Assembly: GCA_934247225.1 (NCBI GenBank)
Contig: CAKQJE010000021.1
Span: forward strand, 1 to 49,958
Direction of reading: 5' to 3'
Source: an uncultured Clostridia bacterium
GTDB lineage: Bacteria > Bacillota > Clostridia > Christensenellales > Borkfalkiaceae
Length of the DNA: 49,958 nucleotides
Both the position numbers and the translations under genes were made by a program. Each line of letters starts with the position of its first letter. The first letter of the stretch is position 1. The notes below the pieces were generated by a model, which searched no databases, was not told the origin of the DNA, and saw only the letters and a list, made by a program, of their open reading frames with translations. Below, one piece after another: positions 8,047-15,348 of this stretch.

Positions 8047-8391
8047 TTATCTCAAAAGCATATTCAACAGTGCTTTATCCGAACTCTTGAACGGTTTTAC
8101 GGGGCATTCGTAAACTTCGCCGTTTTCGTCAACGGTTCTTACGGCATAAGTATTGCCGGTTGCCGTTACCTTGCCCGTTTTTTCGTCTTTCAGTTCATAC
8201 GGCTTAACCACAAGTTCGCCTTGATTGGTATCGCTGAAAAGGATATCGAGTACTGCCCAACCGCCTTTATCGGGCGGCATCAACGCTACCTTTACGTCCT
8301 TTCCCTTGATTTTACCCGCAATGAAATACGAAGAATATTCCTTGTCGTTGTATTCAAAAGTGCCTTTTTCTACGATAATTTTGTTTTCCAT
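8047..8391 (-). CDS. Small beta-rich protein, candidate ssDNA-binding protein
   Basis: 114 aa, RBS AGGAGGAC. Predominantly beta: short strands separated by charged turns, with GKIKGKDVKVALMPP near the middle and EVYECPVKPF near the end; no signal or membrane segment. It lies just before the terminator. Size, predicted fold and position match gene V-type ssDNA-binding proteins of filamentous phages, which coat the displaced strand after Rep acts. The sequence is not recognisably gpV, so this is a positional hypothesis. Confidence 0.6.
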   Translation of the reverse strand: MENKIIVEKGTFEYNDKEYSSYFIAGKIKGKDVKVALMPPDKGGWAVLDILFSDTNQGELVVKPYELKDEKTGKVTATGNTYAVRTVDENGEVYECPVKPFKSSDKALLNMLLR

Positions 8392-8412
8392 AACTGTTTG
8401 TCCTCCTGATTA

Positions 8413-8670
8413 TTATTTTTTACCTTTCTGTCTGGAAATCTTTTTAGCTTCCGCTTTGGTCTTGCCCTCGGCTAAAGCCTTTTTGTACTTGAACAGCCCC
8501 GCGTGATCGGACTGAGCCTGTAGATAGCCCGACCTCATGCCCGCCTCGTAATCGGTAAGTTCCTTACCTTCTTTAGGTCCGTGCTGATGGACTTTTGCCT
8601 TACGTTCTTCCGCGTAACCTTTTGCACGCTTGGACGGAACGCTCCAACGTCTTTCGTTGTTGTTTGCCAT
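8413..8670 (-). CDS. Small basic protein of the phage operon
   Basis: 85 aa, RBS GGAGAA. Lys/Arg-rich, soluble, probably helical. The middle (LTDYEAGMRSGYLQAQSDHAG) is the least charged part and the C-terminus is a basic tail (AKKISRQKGKK). It may bind nucleic acid; no family recognised. It sits between the 66-aa and 114-aa genes on the same strand. Confidence 0.6.
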   Translation of the reverse strand: MANNNERRWSVPSKRAKGYAEERKAKVHQHGPKEGKELTDYEAGMRSGYLQAQSDHAGLFKYKKALAEGKTKAEAKKISRQKGKK

Positions 8671-8848
8671 TGAAATTCTCCTTTTGTTTTTTTAATGTTG
8701 CCCATAACGCATGGCATTCGCGAATATAACCGTTGAACGATATTTTACGAAACATTGCGTTTCAGCCGATAAATTTCTTAACGCGCGGCCGCTGTGCGTT
8801 GAATTTTTTATCGCTACACCCTTTTATCGTTCAAGAATTATCTGATGC

Positions 8849-9049
8849 TCAAAAAGGTAAATATCCGTAAAACTCCATTAACTCTTGTTTTGCCGAATAT
8901 TCCTTTTTAGCAGCACAATGATGATACGTTACCTTCCATAATTCCACCTGCAGGTCGCTTTCTATACATTTATAGAAATACCTACGAGCATTAAAGATAT
9001 CGTCAAAATACTTACTGCCGAAATTACATTCAACTCTGAATCGTTGCAT
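8849..9049 (-). CDS. Hypothetical 66-aa protein
   Basis: Start taken at MQRFRVEC because a strong AAGGAGG precedes it; a longer frame to 9079 has no such site. The product is aromatic-rich (ARRYFYKCIE, YHHC) with a short alpha/beta appearance. No family recognised. Between this gene and the next (8671-8848) I see only an unsupported 51-codon frame without a ribosome-binding site. Confidence 0.5.
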   Translation of the reverse strand: MQRFRVECNFGSKYFDDIFNARRYFYKCIESDLQVELWKVTYHHCAAKKEYSAKQELMEFYGYLPF

Positions 9050-9112
9050 TTCCTTACGCCTCCTTTTCAACGTTCTCACTATATAGGCTCGAAATCCGCG
9101 TTTTGCTACGGT

Positions 9113-9511
9113 CTAAGCCAATAATTTTTTTAATTTCGCCTTGATACGCTCTACTCTTTGGCTGATTGCCTGATGGCAAACGCCTTCTTCTTTTGCAATT
9201 TCAATTATTTTCTTGCGTTCGATAAACACCTTTTCAAACAGAACCCTTTGGCAATCCGTCAACGTTGTCAAAGCAGCGGCTATTCTTTCTTTATCTATTT
9301 CCGCGACCATTTTTTCAAACGGATCTGCCGAATAATCGGCAAAAGTTTCGCCCTCATAGTCCACTTGCGAAAGCGGATAATTGTGTCGCTCGTAATTGTA
9401 TTTTTGCTTTCGTTCCGCCTCGTCCATTTCTTTAAGAAGGTCATACCATTTTTCTTCGACTTCTATGGTATTCTTTGTGCCGTCCGCAAAGTAATAAGTG
9501 TATTCTTTCAT
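9113..9511 (-). CDS. Sigma-70 region-4-like regulator
   Basis: 132 aa from MKEYTYYF (RBS AAGGAGCG at the right distance). The N-terminal half is charged. About 75-132 is a sigma region-4/ArpU-type helix-turn-helix: LTDCQRVLFEKVF, IIEIAKEEGV, then HQAISQRVERIKAKLKK as recognition helix. Such small sigma-like proteins are common in Clostridia phages and conjugative elements and act on element promoters. Here it could recognise the two promoters with TAGAAT -10 boxes and no good -35 box (10304..10344 and 14509..14547); that link is inference. Confidence 0.75.
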   Translation of the reverse strand: MKEYTYYFADGTKNTIEVEEKWYDLLKEMDEAERKQKYNYERHNYPLSQVDYEGETFADYSADPFEKMVAEIDKERIAAALTTLTDCQRVLFEKVFIERKKIIEIAKEEGVCHQAISQRVERIKAKLKKLLA

Positions 9512-9537
9512 TTTTTTCGCTCCTTGAATTTGATAAA

Positions 9538-9632
9538 AATCCGCAGAGCCGATACTTTTCCGCAAACGAAAAGACGGCATAGAAAAAGCGTTTGAGATTT
9601 GCTTTCCTTTGCCGTCTTGCGGTCTGCGGATT
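9538..9632 (-). promoter_or_regulatory. Structured leader or attenuator before the sigma-like gene
   Basis: Three stacked stems share an uninterrupted right strand: AATCCGCAGA-type outer stem (9538-9547 with 9623-9632), CCGCAA (9560-9565 with 9617-9622) and GACGGCA (9573-9579 with 9610-9616). The other strand carries two bulges of 12 and 7 nt. On the minus strand the structure is followed by ATTTTTATC and then the RBS of the sigma-like gene 27 nt on, so it may terminate or attenuate. No known riboswitch class recognised. Confidence 0.5.
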
Positions 9633-9647
9633 ATATGATTTCAGACA

Positions 9648-9797
9648 CTACGCAGTCTGCGCGTTTTTGATTTCTACCGTTCCGTCCGACTTAAAACATA
9701 TCGTCGTTTTATAGCCCTTCATTACGATTTCCACGAGTCTTTCCGACTTATCTATGCGACAGACAAGTTTGTCGCAACCGTTTCTTACGTCTTCCAT
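9648..9797 (-). CDS. Hypothetical 49-aa protein
   Basis: ATG at 9797 after GGATAGGTGAAACT. The product begins MEDVRNGCDKLVCRID and ends with a beta-hairpin-like stretch (TTICFKSDGTVEIKNAQ). Soluble, no recognised family. It starts 4 nt after the stop of the 47-aa gene, in the same operon. Confidence 0.5.
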   Translation of the reverse strand: MEDVRNGCDKLVCRIDKSERLVEIVMKGYKTTICFKSDGTVEIKNAQTA

Positions 9798-9801
9798 AGT
9801 T

Positions 9802-9945
9802 TCACCTATCCTTTTTTTGTTGTTCTTTCAGAATGTTTTCGAGAAATTTCTTTGCTATCGGCTCTAAAACAGTTTTCGGTATATTCGCATAATTCGGCAT
9901 ACCATTGACTTTGACCGTATAATCCGTTTCCGCTTTCTTCGTCAT
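9802..9945 (-). CDS. Hypothetical 47-aa protein
   Basis: ATG at 9945 overlaps the stop of the HTH gene (ATGA). RBS GGAGCG. Product MTKKAETDYTVKVNGMPNY..., ending in a Lys/Glu-rich helix. No family recognised. Translational coupling to the HTH gene and good spacing support it as real. Confidence 0.5.
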   Translation of the reverse strand: MTKKAETDYTVKVNGMPNYANIPKTVLEPIAKKFLENILKEQQKKDR

Positions 9946-10271
9946 TTTTTCGCTCCTTCTAATCCGAATGTTTTCAAAATCGTTTTCATCACTTCGGCGT
10001 CTTTGCCGTCAAGCCCCGGCAAAAGCCTTTCCAATAATTTCTGTTGCTCGCTTTTGAGAAATACCTTGCCTAATCTGAAATTTTTGTCTACATAGATTCC
10101 GCCTCCATTACCTTGGGCGGTGTAAATCGGATATTCTAAGGACAATATCATAATATCGTTACGGATCGTTCTTTCCGTTACGCCGTACTGAAACGCAAGA
10201 TTGTTAATTCTTTCAAATCTGCGCATACACAAATCCTCAAGGATCGCATTTCTGCGTTCGCTTGCCATCAT
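9942..10271 (-). CDS. DeoR/HTH_11-type regulator heading the phage operon
   Basis: 109 aa from the ATG at 10271, chosen because AAGGAGGTG lies 11 nt upstream; the frame is open further but without a site. The helix-turn-helix is NNLAFQYGVTERTIRNDI, followed by an HTH_11-type wing (YPIYTAQGNGGGIYV). The C-terminal 45 residues are charged and helical. It is the first gene of the leftward operon and is preceded by the palindrome at 10304..10344, so autoregulation is plausible. This protein family recurs in Clostridia mobile elements. Confidence 0.7.
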   Translation of the reverse strand: MMASERRNAILEDLCMRRFERINNLAFQYGVTERTIRNDIMILSLEYPIYTAQGNGGGIYVDKNFRLGKVFLKSEQQKLLERLLPGLDGKDAEVMKTILKTFGLEGAKK

Positions 10272-10303
10272 ATCCGATTTCACCTCCTTCGCTTTTCTTG
10301 GCG

Positions 10304-10344
10304 TTATTCTAAAACTCAAACCGGAAGGTTTTTTTCCTGTTTGA
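10304..10344 (-). promoter_or_regulatory. Phage promoter/operator palindrome, copy 1
   Basis: Two 11-bp arms at 10316-10326 and 10334-10344 form an inverted repeat with one mismatch and a 7-nt spacer. On the minus strand it is followed by a TAGAAT -10 box (10304-10309), about 33 nt before the HTH gene start. A copy with 3 differences in 29 bp precedes the integrase (14509..14547). No good -35 box is visible, suggesting an activator or a special sigma factor. Confidence 0.7.
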
Positions 10345-10382
10345 AAAAATTTTTTTGATTTTTTTAATTTTTTCTTGAAACG

Positions 10383-10448
10383 AAAAAAGACCGCCGATAA
10401 ACGACGGACTCTACAAAATTATAGAAATCCTATCGTCTATCGGCGGCC
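10383..10448 (-). terminator. Intrinsic terminator after the Com-like gene
   Basis: A 16-bp imperfect stem (10389-10404 with 10433-10448; 14 pairs match) is followed on the minus strand by TTTTTT. It insulates the control region from the HTH promoter. The 110 nt between this stem and the Com-like gene hold no supported gene. Confidence 0.7.
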
Positions 10449-10564
10449 TCTCATATACGTCTGGTTTAACCGTCCGAAAAGAATTGTTTATCCTATGGCT
10501 TTACATTGTCTCTGTTTCAGACCGACCATAAGCCTACGCAATTCCGTATTAAATTGTTTTACTT

Positions 10565-10777
10565 TTACATATCTTCGTCCAGCAGTTCTTGTCCTGCGGG
10601 CGCATATACGTCTAATTGAACGTGCCTTCTGCCCATTACTTTCGATACGCTTGTTGCTCCGCATCGCGTGCATTGGTACTTAACAACTCCGTTCTCGTCA
10701 CGATAACCCGTAGTTATGCGAAAACAGTTGTTACAAACCACTTTTATCGCTTTTGGTTTCAATTTAATGCTTCCCAT
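10565..10777 (-). CDS. Com-like zinc-ribbon protein
   Basis: 70 aa, RBS AAGGAGC. Two CxxC knuckles, CNNC near residue 15 and CTRC near residue 36, frame a zinc ribbon; the tail is acidic (ELLDEDM). Size and spacing match the Com family (phage Mu Com is an mRNA-binding translational activator), which is common in Clostridia mobile elements. The RNA-binding role here is by analogy only. It is followed by a strong terminator. Confidence 0.65.
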   Translation of the reverse strand: MGSIKLKPKAIKVVCNNCFRITTGYRDENGVVKYQCTRCGATSVSKVMGRRHVQLDVYAPAGQELLDEDM

Positions 10778-10932
10778 AGCGTTCTGTTGCTCCTTTCTCC
10801 CGTAATATAATGCCGTTTGTATTTGACAAACCTACGATACGGTCGGGAATTCCTATATCAAAGTAAGCCACGGCGTTATACCTCTGAACACAAAATCTTC
10901 GGGGCTGAATTTTGCGTTCGTTATTATATAAA

Positions 10933-10956
10933 AGCCGAAAAAGGGAAAAATCGGCT
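10933..10956 (-). terminator. Intrinsic terminator of the LexA-like gene
   Basis: AGCCGA (10933-10938) pairs with TCGGCT (10951-10956), followed on the minus strand by TTTTATATAA. It lies just after the stop of the repressor gene. The stretch from here to the Com-like gene (10778-10932) holds no supported gene. Confidence 0.55.
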
Positions 10957-10957
10957 G

Positions 10958-11572
10958 TTATATCACGTCTTTGATTACCTTTACGGCTATGCCGATTACG
11001 TCTATATGCTCGGCATAAAAATCTTTCATATTATCATTTTCGGGATGCAATCGAAAACGCTTATTCTTATCATCCCGATACACTCTTTTCAAAGTTGCCA
11101 TACATTCATCCGAACAATCGCTTTCCGTAAGCACTACCGCTAGTTGTCCGTTTTCAAAAGCGCTTTGCTTGCGTATAAGCACCAAATCTCCGTCTTTTAT
11201 ATCGGCATTTATCATCGATTCTCCGCTTGCCACCAACAAGAAGTATTCGCCTTTGCCGAAATAATCCATATTGAGCGGCAAATACCCTTGAATATCCTCT
11301 ACCGCAAGTTTCGGCTTTCCGCATGCGACCATTCCGAGAATCGGAGCATACCCCATTTCCCAATTATTTACCGAAGAAGTTATTCGTCCGCGCCCTGCCG
11401 TATCTATAAGCCCTTCGTCTTTTAAGCGTTCCAAAAATTTATACGCGGTTGATACAGCACACCCTGCGTTTTTGGCTATCTCGTTTATCGTCGGGCTTAC
11501 CCGATTGTTTTTTATGTATTCGTTGATATACTCATATATCCTTATCTTTGTATCTTCATTCTTTGCTCTCAT
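10958..11572 (-). CDS. LexA/S24-type phage repressor
   Basis: 204 aa from MRAKNEDT (RBS GGAG; a longer frame to 11629 lacks one). The N-terminal winged helix (about 20-58, SPTINEIAKNAGCAVSTAYK) is followed by an S24 self-cleaving domain: cleavage site A83-C84 in GMVACGKP, catalytic Ser119 in SGESM and Lys162 in ATLKRVY. Ala-Cys replaces the usual Ala-Gly at the scissile bond. Such proteins repress element genes and self-cleave on RecA filaments, so it is the likely lysogeny repressor sensing DNA damage. Its own promoter is at 11612..11640, with TGTCCC/GCGACA half-sites (11649-11666) upstream. Confidence 0.85.
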   Translation of the reverse strand: MRAKNEDTKIRIYEYINEYIKNNRVSPTINEIAKNAGCAVSTAYKFLERLKDEGLIDTAGRGRITSSVNNWEMGYAPILGMVACGKPKLAVEDIQGYLPLNMDYFGKGEYFLLVASGESMINADIKDGDLVLIRKQSAFENGQLAVVLTESDCSDECMATLKRVYRDDKNKRFRLHPENDNMKDFYAEHIDVIGIAVKVIKDVI

Positions 11573-11611
11573 AGGCGTTTCTCCAAAGGGCGAAATTATT
11601 TTCGTGTTTGA

Positions 11612-11640
11612 ATTATAGCATAAAGGCAAATCGATTACAA
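11612..11640 (-). promoter_or_regulatory. Promoter of the LexA-like repressor
   Basis: On the minus strand: TTGTAA, 17 nt, TATAAT, about 40 nt before the repressor start. The imperfect dyad TGTCCC...GCGACA just upstream (11649-11666) is a candidate operator. Confidence 0.6.
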
Positions 11641-11686
11641 CAACAATATGTCCCGATTAAGCGACACATTGAAATTTTTTATATAC

Positions 11687-11716
11687 GAAAAAAGCGGCTC
11701 ACAAACGAACCGCTTT
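11687..11716 (-). terminator. Intrinsic terminator of the WYL gene
   Basis: AAAGCGG (11691-11697) pairs with CCGCTTT (11710-11716), then TTTTTT on the minus strand, directly after the WYL gene stop. Confidence 0.65.
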
Positions 11717-11721
11717 CCATA

Positions 11722-12702
11722 TCAATAATTATCCGTTATTTCTTTTACGAATGAGTCGAATCTCTCTTTTACGTTATTCGGCTCGATAATTTTTACCTTG
11801 CCGAGTGTTCCGACCACCCACAAGAAAAACGTTTTGCTTACTTGAACCTCTATCGTGGTTGTCAATGTTCCGTCACTTGATTTATGTATTTGTATATCCA
11901 TGCCGAATTTATCGTAGACGTCGCTTAGAAGTTCTTTATCGAATTGTATGGTAACTTCTTCGAGTTCACCGCCGAACATTGAAAAGATTTGTTTTCTATA
12001 CGTTTCCGAATCAAAATTGCCGAACTCTTCTTTTTCAAGTATAGGCTCGGATTCCACCGTAACGTCTTCCATTTTATCTATTCTGTAACGAGAAGTTCCG
12101 TCATGCCTGTCATCGTAACAAAGAAGATAGTAATTATCTTTGCTCCATATCAATGACAGCGGATTGAAAACGTAACGCTTTTTATCCCTATGATAGACCT
12201 TCTTTTTATTTTCGTCCAGATGATAATACAAAAACGAAACCTTTTTCTTTTGCTTTATTGCCGTTTCTATGGCGTCGATATTGTAGATAATGCTCGAATT
12301 GCCGTGCTTTTTTGAATCCAAGAAAATAATATTGTCCGTGTTATCTGTATTCTTGTAAATTCCTATTGTGGAATACAACTTGTTTATAATCGTTTCTTTT
12401 CTTGTTTCCGTGAGCTTTGACGCTTTTATTACGTCGGTCAGCATTGTAATTTCCGCCGTATCGAAAAGTTGATGCACAGCGTAATAATATCGCGATTTCT
12501 TTACATACGAACAGATTTCATACCCGTATTTATTCAGCAGGTCTATATCCGACGGCAAAACTTTTCTCGAAACGGAAATGCCACGCTTTTTCAATTCTCC
12601 TATGATTTCATTAGTCGAAAGAGCGTGTTCTTCGTCCGTCGATTTTAGCAGTATGTCGTATAAGACTAATAATTTAATCGAACTATCCGTGTTTTTTGAC
12701 AT
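11722..12702 (-). CDS. WYL-domain transcriptional regulator
   Basis: 326 aa. An N-terminal winged helix-turn-helix (about 1-70, with LSTNEIIGELKKRGISVSRK as recognition region) precedes a WYL domain (about 145-225, KKKVSFLYYHLDENKKK then RYVFNPLSLIWSKDNYYLLCYDDRH) and a C-terminal WCX-type extension. WYL domains bind ligands, often nucleotides or nucleic acid, and commonly control defence and mobile-element genes. It has its own terminator and stands 42 nt from the ATPase gene on the same strand, so they may be co-transcribed. Cargo is as likely as phage control. Confidence 0.8.
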   Translation of the reverse strand: MSKNTDSSIKLLVLYDILLKSTDEEHALSTNEIIGELKKRGISVSRKVLPSDIDLLNKYGYEICSYVKKSRYYYAVHQLFDTAEITMLTDVIKASKLTETRKETIINKLYSTIGIYKNTDNTDNIIFLDSKKHGNSSIIYNIDAIETAIKQKKKVSFLYYHLDENKKKVYHRDKKRYVFNPLSLIWSKDNYYLLCYDDRHDGTSRYRIDKMEDVTVESEPILEKEEFGNFDSETYRKQIFSMFGGELEEVTIQFDKELLSDVYDKFGMDIQIHKSSDGTLTTTIEVQVSKTFFLWVVGTLGKVKIIEPNNVKERFDSFVKEITDNY

Positions 12703-12744
12703 AGTATTGAACCCTTTGTCGGAATTAATCTTCTACGTGATTAC

Positions 12745-14070
12745 TCACAGAAACATTGTCATATAAAACGGAAGGTAGGTTATATTTCCTTCGCGCTTTA
12801 TGTCCTTACTATAAATAACGTAAGAGTTTTTCACCCTGTCGGAATACTTTGCTTGGAAGTTATCCAGCGATTTATGCGTGCTATACGACGACGATTTTAC
12901 TTCGATAGGCAATAACTTTTTTCCCGACGTGAGCAAAAAATCAACTTCATACCGGTCAAATCTATGGAAAAACAGTTCATACCCCGATGAAGTAAGAGCT
13001 TGTGCAACCGCATTTTCCATAACCATACCGATATTTACGCCGAGTTTATCTACTATAAGTTGCTTATAAATCGATTGTTCTATGGGCAGTTTGGAATCGG
13101 CAAAAATTGCCGTTACGAAAAGTCCTGTGTCTCCCATATAAATTTTTTGTTTGGAATAATCTTTTGTTCTGTTTAGTCCTACGCTCGGATCGGTACAGTT
13201 GTTCGCTATATTTACAATCATCGAATCCTTAATCGCCTCATAGGAACTGTATGTTTTAGACGCTCTGTTGTTTTTCCCCAACGTAACGGAACGAAACAAT
13301 TTGCTTTGCGTAGACAACTCGGACGGAATTGAGTCTAAAATAAGCGAAGTCGAAAAATGATATTTAGTATCTAATTTTTTCAAATCGTCGTGGTACAATT
13401 TCAAAATATCTCGTTTTACTTCGTCAATACGCGAAAAATCATTCGATTCTATGAGTTCTACAACCGCTTGCGGCATACCGCCGACCGCAACGTATAACAT
13501 AAAATCTTTCAGAACTTTTCTATGTGCAACTTGTCCTAACGGCTTCAAATTCAGAAAGCAGTCTCTGATAATATCCGCAGTGACGGTATCTCCTTTTGCC
13601 CATAAAAATTCCTCAAAATCGAGCGGATACATATTTATAGACTTTTCTTCGCTCGGAATAAGAATTTTTTCCACGTTCTGCTTTAACGTTATAAGCGAAC
13701 CCGTTTCGATATAATCATATCTCCCGTCGGCAACAAGTTGTTTTATCGATTGCCGTGCAAGCGGAAACAGTTGAACCTCGTCAAATATAATCAGCGATTT
13801 TCTCTCTATCAGTCTTTTTCCGTATAACAACGATAGATTTCGGAAAAAAGTATCGAGATCGGAAATGTCGTTCTTAAAAAGTTGTTCTACTTTACCGAGA
13901 TCCGACTGAAAATTTATAAGTATATACGTTTCGTACTCGTTTTTAGCAAATTCTTCTACTATCGTTGACTTTCCGATTCGTCTTGCCCCCTGAACGAGCA
14001 AAGCCCTTTTTCCTGCCCAATTTTCTTTCCACTCTAAAAAGCGGTCATAAATTTTACGTTTGAATACCAT
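12745..14070 (-). CDS. AAA ATPase with DUF4143-type C-terminal domain
   Basis: 441 aa. Walker A is GARRIGKST (28-36), Walker B is SLIIFDEVQ (near 92-100), with a GSL sensor-like motif after it. The C-terminal half contains the RYEVDFLLTSGKKLLPIEVKSS stretch, a PD-(D/E)xK-like core (D, then E-V-K) typical of the DUF4143 fusion family. These proteins are very common in gut Bacillota and Bacteroidota; their function is poorly known and many look like toxin- or defence-type cargo. It is preceded by about 500 nt without genes (14071-14580) that holds the integrase promoter. Family call is firm, role is not. Confidence 0.8.
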   Translation of the reverse strand: MVFKRKIYDRFLEWKENWAGKRALLVQGARRIGKSTIVEEFAKNEYETYILINFQSDLGKVEQLFKNDISDLDTFFRNLSLLYGKRLIERKSLIIFDEVQLFPLARQSIKQLVADGRYDYIETGSLITLKQNVEKILIPSEEKSINMYPLDFEEFLWAKGDTVTADIIRDCFLNLKPLGQVAHRKVLKDFMLYVAVGGMPQAVVELIESNDFSRIDEVKRDILKLYHDDLKKLDTKYHFSTSLILDSIPSELSTQSKLFRSVTLGKNNRASKTYSSYEAIKDSMIVNIANNCTDPSVGLNRTKDYSKQKIYMGDTGLFVTAIFADSKLPIEQSIYKQLIVDKLGVNIGMVMENAVAQALTSSGYELFFHRFDRYEVDFLLTSGKKLLPIEVKSSSYSTHKSLDNFQAKYSDRVKNSYVIYSKDIKREGNITYLPFYMTMFL

Positions 14071-14508
14071 TTCAGCCCTCCGTAAATTTTTTCATACCGA
14101 CATTATACCACGTCTTAGTATAAAAATCAAGATTTTTTGAAAGCAATTTCCCCATAAATACAAAATGTTTTCTGTATTATATCCCCAAAAATCAAATATT
14201 ATGCCATTCTTCGACTAAATATTCGCCCGGTCCTTTGTTGTTTTTTTTAGACGAATAGTTTTAGTGTTCATTTCAATATGCTTGATTAAAATGTCTTTCT
14301 CTTTTTTTGCGTATCAGAAAAAGTCTTGCCGTCAAGTTAAAAAAATATGGCTTAAAACTCAAAAGCATATAACCTAAACGGCAATATTTTTTTGCCGTAA
14401 GCCTCTTATTGTTTATACCGCTTGACTGCCGCGGCTTTTTCTGATCGGTTGTGGTTGTCGAAAGACAAATCAAAGCAAAAAATAATGGTTAAAATAGCGA
14501 AAAAAATT

Positions 14509-14547
14509 TCAAACAGGAAAAAAATCTTCCTATTTGAAGTTTAGAAT
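14509..14547 (+). promoter_or_regulatory. Phage promoter/operator palindrome, copy 2 (integrase)
   Basis: Arms at 14509-14519 and 14527-14537 with a 7-nt spacer, followed by TAGAAT (14542-14547) about 33 nt before the integrase start. In the reverse orientation copy 1 differs at only 3 of 29 positions. Apart from this promoter I see nothing convincing in 14071-14508. Confidence 0.7.
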
Positions 14548-14580
14548 ACGCTCACAAACCAAAATACAAGGAGGCTTCCA

Positions 14581-14948
14581 ATGAAGACAGCGGTCATCTA
14601 CGCCCGTTATTCGAGCGATAGACAAACAGAACAATCCATCGAAGGACAAGTCCGTGTGTGTAACGATTACGCCGAAAGAAACGGTATTTTAATCGTTAAT
14701 CAATACATAGACAGAGCAACTACGGGAACGAACGACAATCGTGAAGAATTTCAAAAAATGTTGAAAGACAGCGATAAAAAGCAATTCGATTTCGTTCTCG
14801 TTTACAAATTAGACAGGTTCAGTCGTAACAAGTTTGAAATGGCTATGCACAGAAAACGACTGAAAGACAACGGCATTAAAATTCTGTCTGCTATGGAGAA
14901 TATTCCCGATAGCCCCGAAGGCATACTGTTGGAAAGTTTGCTTGAGGG
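14581..14948 (+). pseudogene. Prophage large serine integrase, 5' part (split by the IME)
   Basis: Residues 1-123 of a large serine recombinase, RBS AAGGAGGC. The resolvase domain starts MKTAVIYARYSSDRQ; the catalytic Ser is in ARYSSDRQ and the conserved LDRFSRN and SPEGILLESLLEG follow. At GG (14947-14948) the sequence leaves the family, reading on as unrelated residues to a stop at 15150. The rest begins at 36934 with ...GMNQYYSEELSQK. The two parts join as 368 + 1204 nt = 524 codons, in frame. While the IME is present this codes only a catalytic-domain fragment lacking the DNA-binding part, so the integrase should be inactive. Confidence 0.9.
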
Positions 14949-14973
14949 GTTTGAGCATACAAATGGACATAAA
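14949..14973 (+). repeat. IME left end with terminal inverted repeat
   Basis: Eleven nt after the GG joint comes CAAATGGACATAAA (14960-14973). The right end has the same 14 bp inverted at 36907-36920, also 11 nt inside its GG. Confidence 0.85.
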
Positions 14974-15097
14974 GAATATAAAAAATTAAATTCAGAATTA
15001 AAAGCAGCGATTTCAATGTATAGAAAAAACAAAAATGACAGTTCAAGTATTATAAAGAAATTAAAATTAATTATTAGTTTTGTTTTTTTAAACGATG

Positions 15098-15136
15098 GCA
15101 AAAGACTCACGGTTAATCACTCTGTGAGTCTTTTGC
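15098..15136 (+). terminator. Intrinsic terminator inside the IME left end
   Basis: GCAAAAGACTCAC (15098-15110) pairs perfectly with GTGAGTCTTTTGC (15124-15136). It would stop transcripts entering the IME from the integrase promoter. Confidence 0.6.
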
Positions 15137-15222
15137 TTTCCTTACTATAATAATGGAGTTTACGCAAACGATTAAGAAAAATCATTGCAAAAAATCATTA
15201 AATAAAGCCGTAATTTATGAAT

Positions 15223-15255
15223 AGCGCCGTTCCGATAAAATCTCGGAACGGCGCT
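15223..15255. terminator. Perfect 13-bp GC-rich hairpin
   Basis: AGCGCCGTTCCGA pairs with TCGGAACGGCGCT across a 7-nt loop. It lies between the IME left end and the esterase gene stop (15349), on either strand a likely transcription barrier; there is no long T run. Nothing else supported lies in 15137-15348. Confidence 0.5.
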
Positions 15256-15348
15256 GGTTTAATAATATGTTGCGATTATGAAAAAATGAGTAAATTATCT
15301 CTTAAACGAAAATGCAAAAACAAGTAAATATACAAGTGTATTGCGGCA

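Noticed and set aside
8671..8848. A 51-codon frame beginning MFRKISFNG
   Set aside because: No ribosome-binding site, and it runs into the 85-aa gene in another frame.
10387..10448. Inverted repeat as a CRISPR-like or attachment repeat
   Set aside because: Single pair, followed by a T run on the minus strand: an ordinary terminator.
14074..14580. Left attachment site of the prophage next to the integrase
   Set aside because: No DUF2971 3' sequence is found here, and the shared promoter palindrome links the integrase to the genes further left.
14949..15150. C-terminal extension of the split integrase into the IME
   Set aside because: It matches no recombinase; it is chance read-through into the IME left end.
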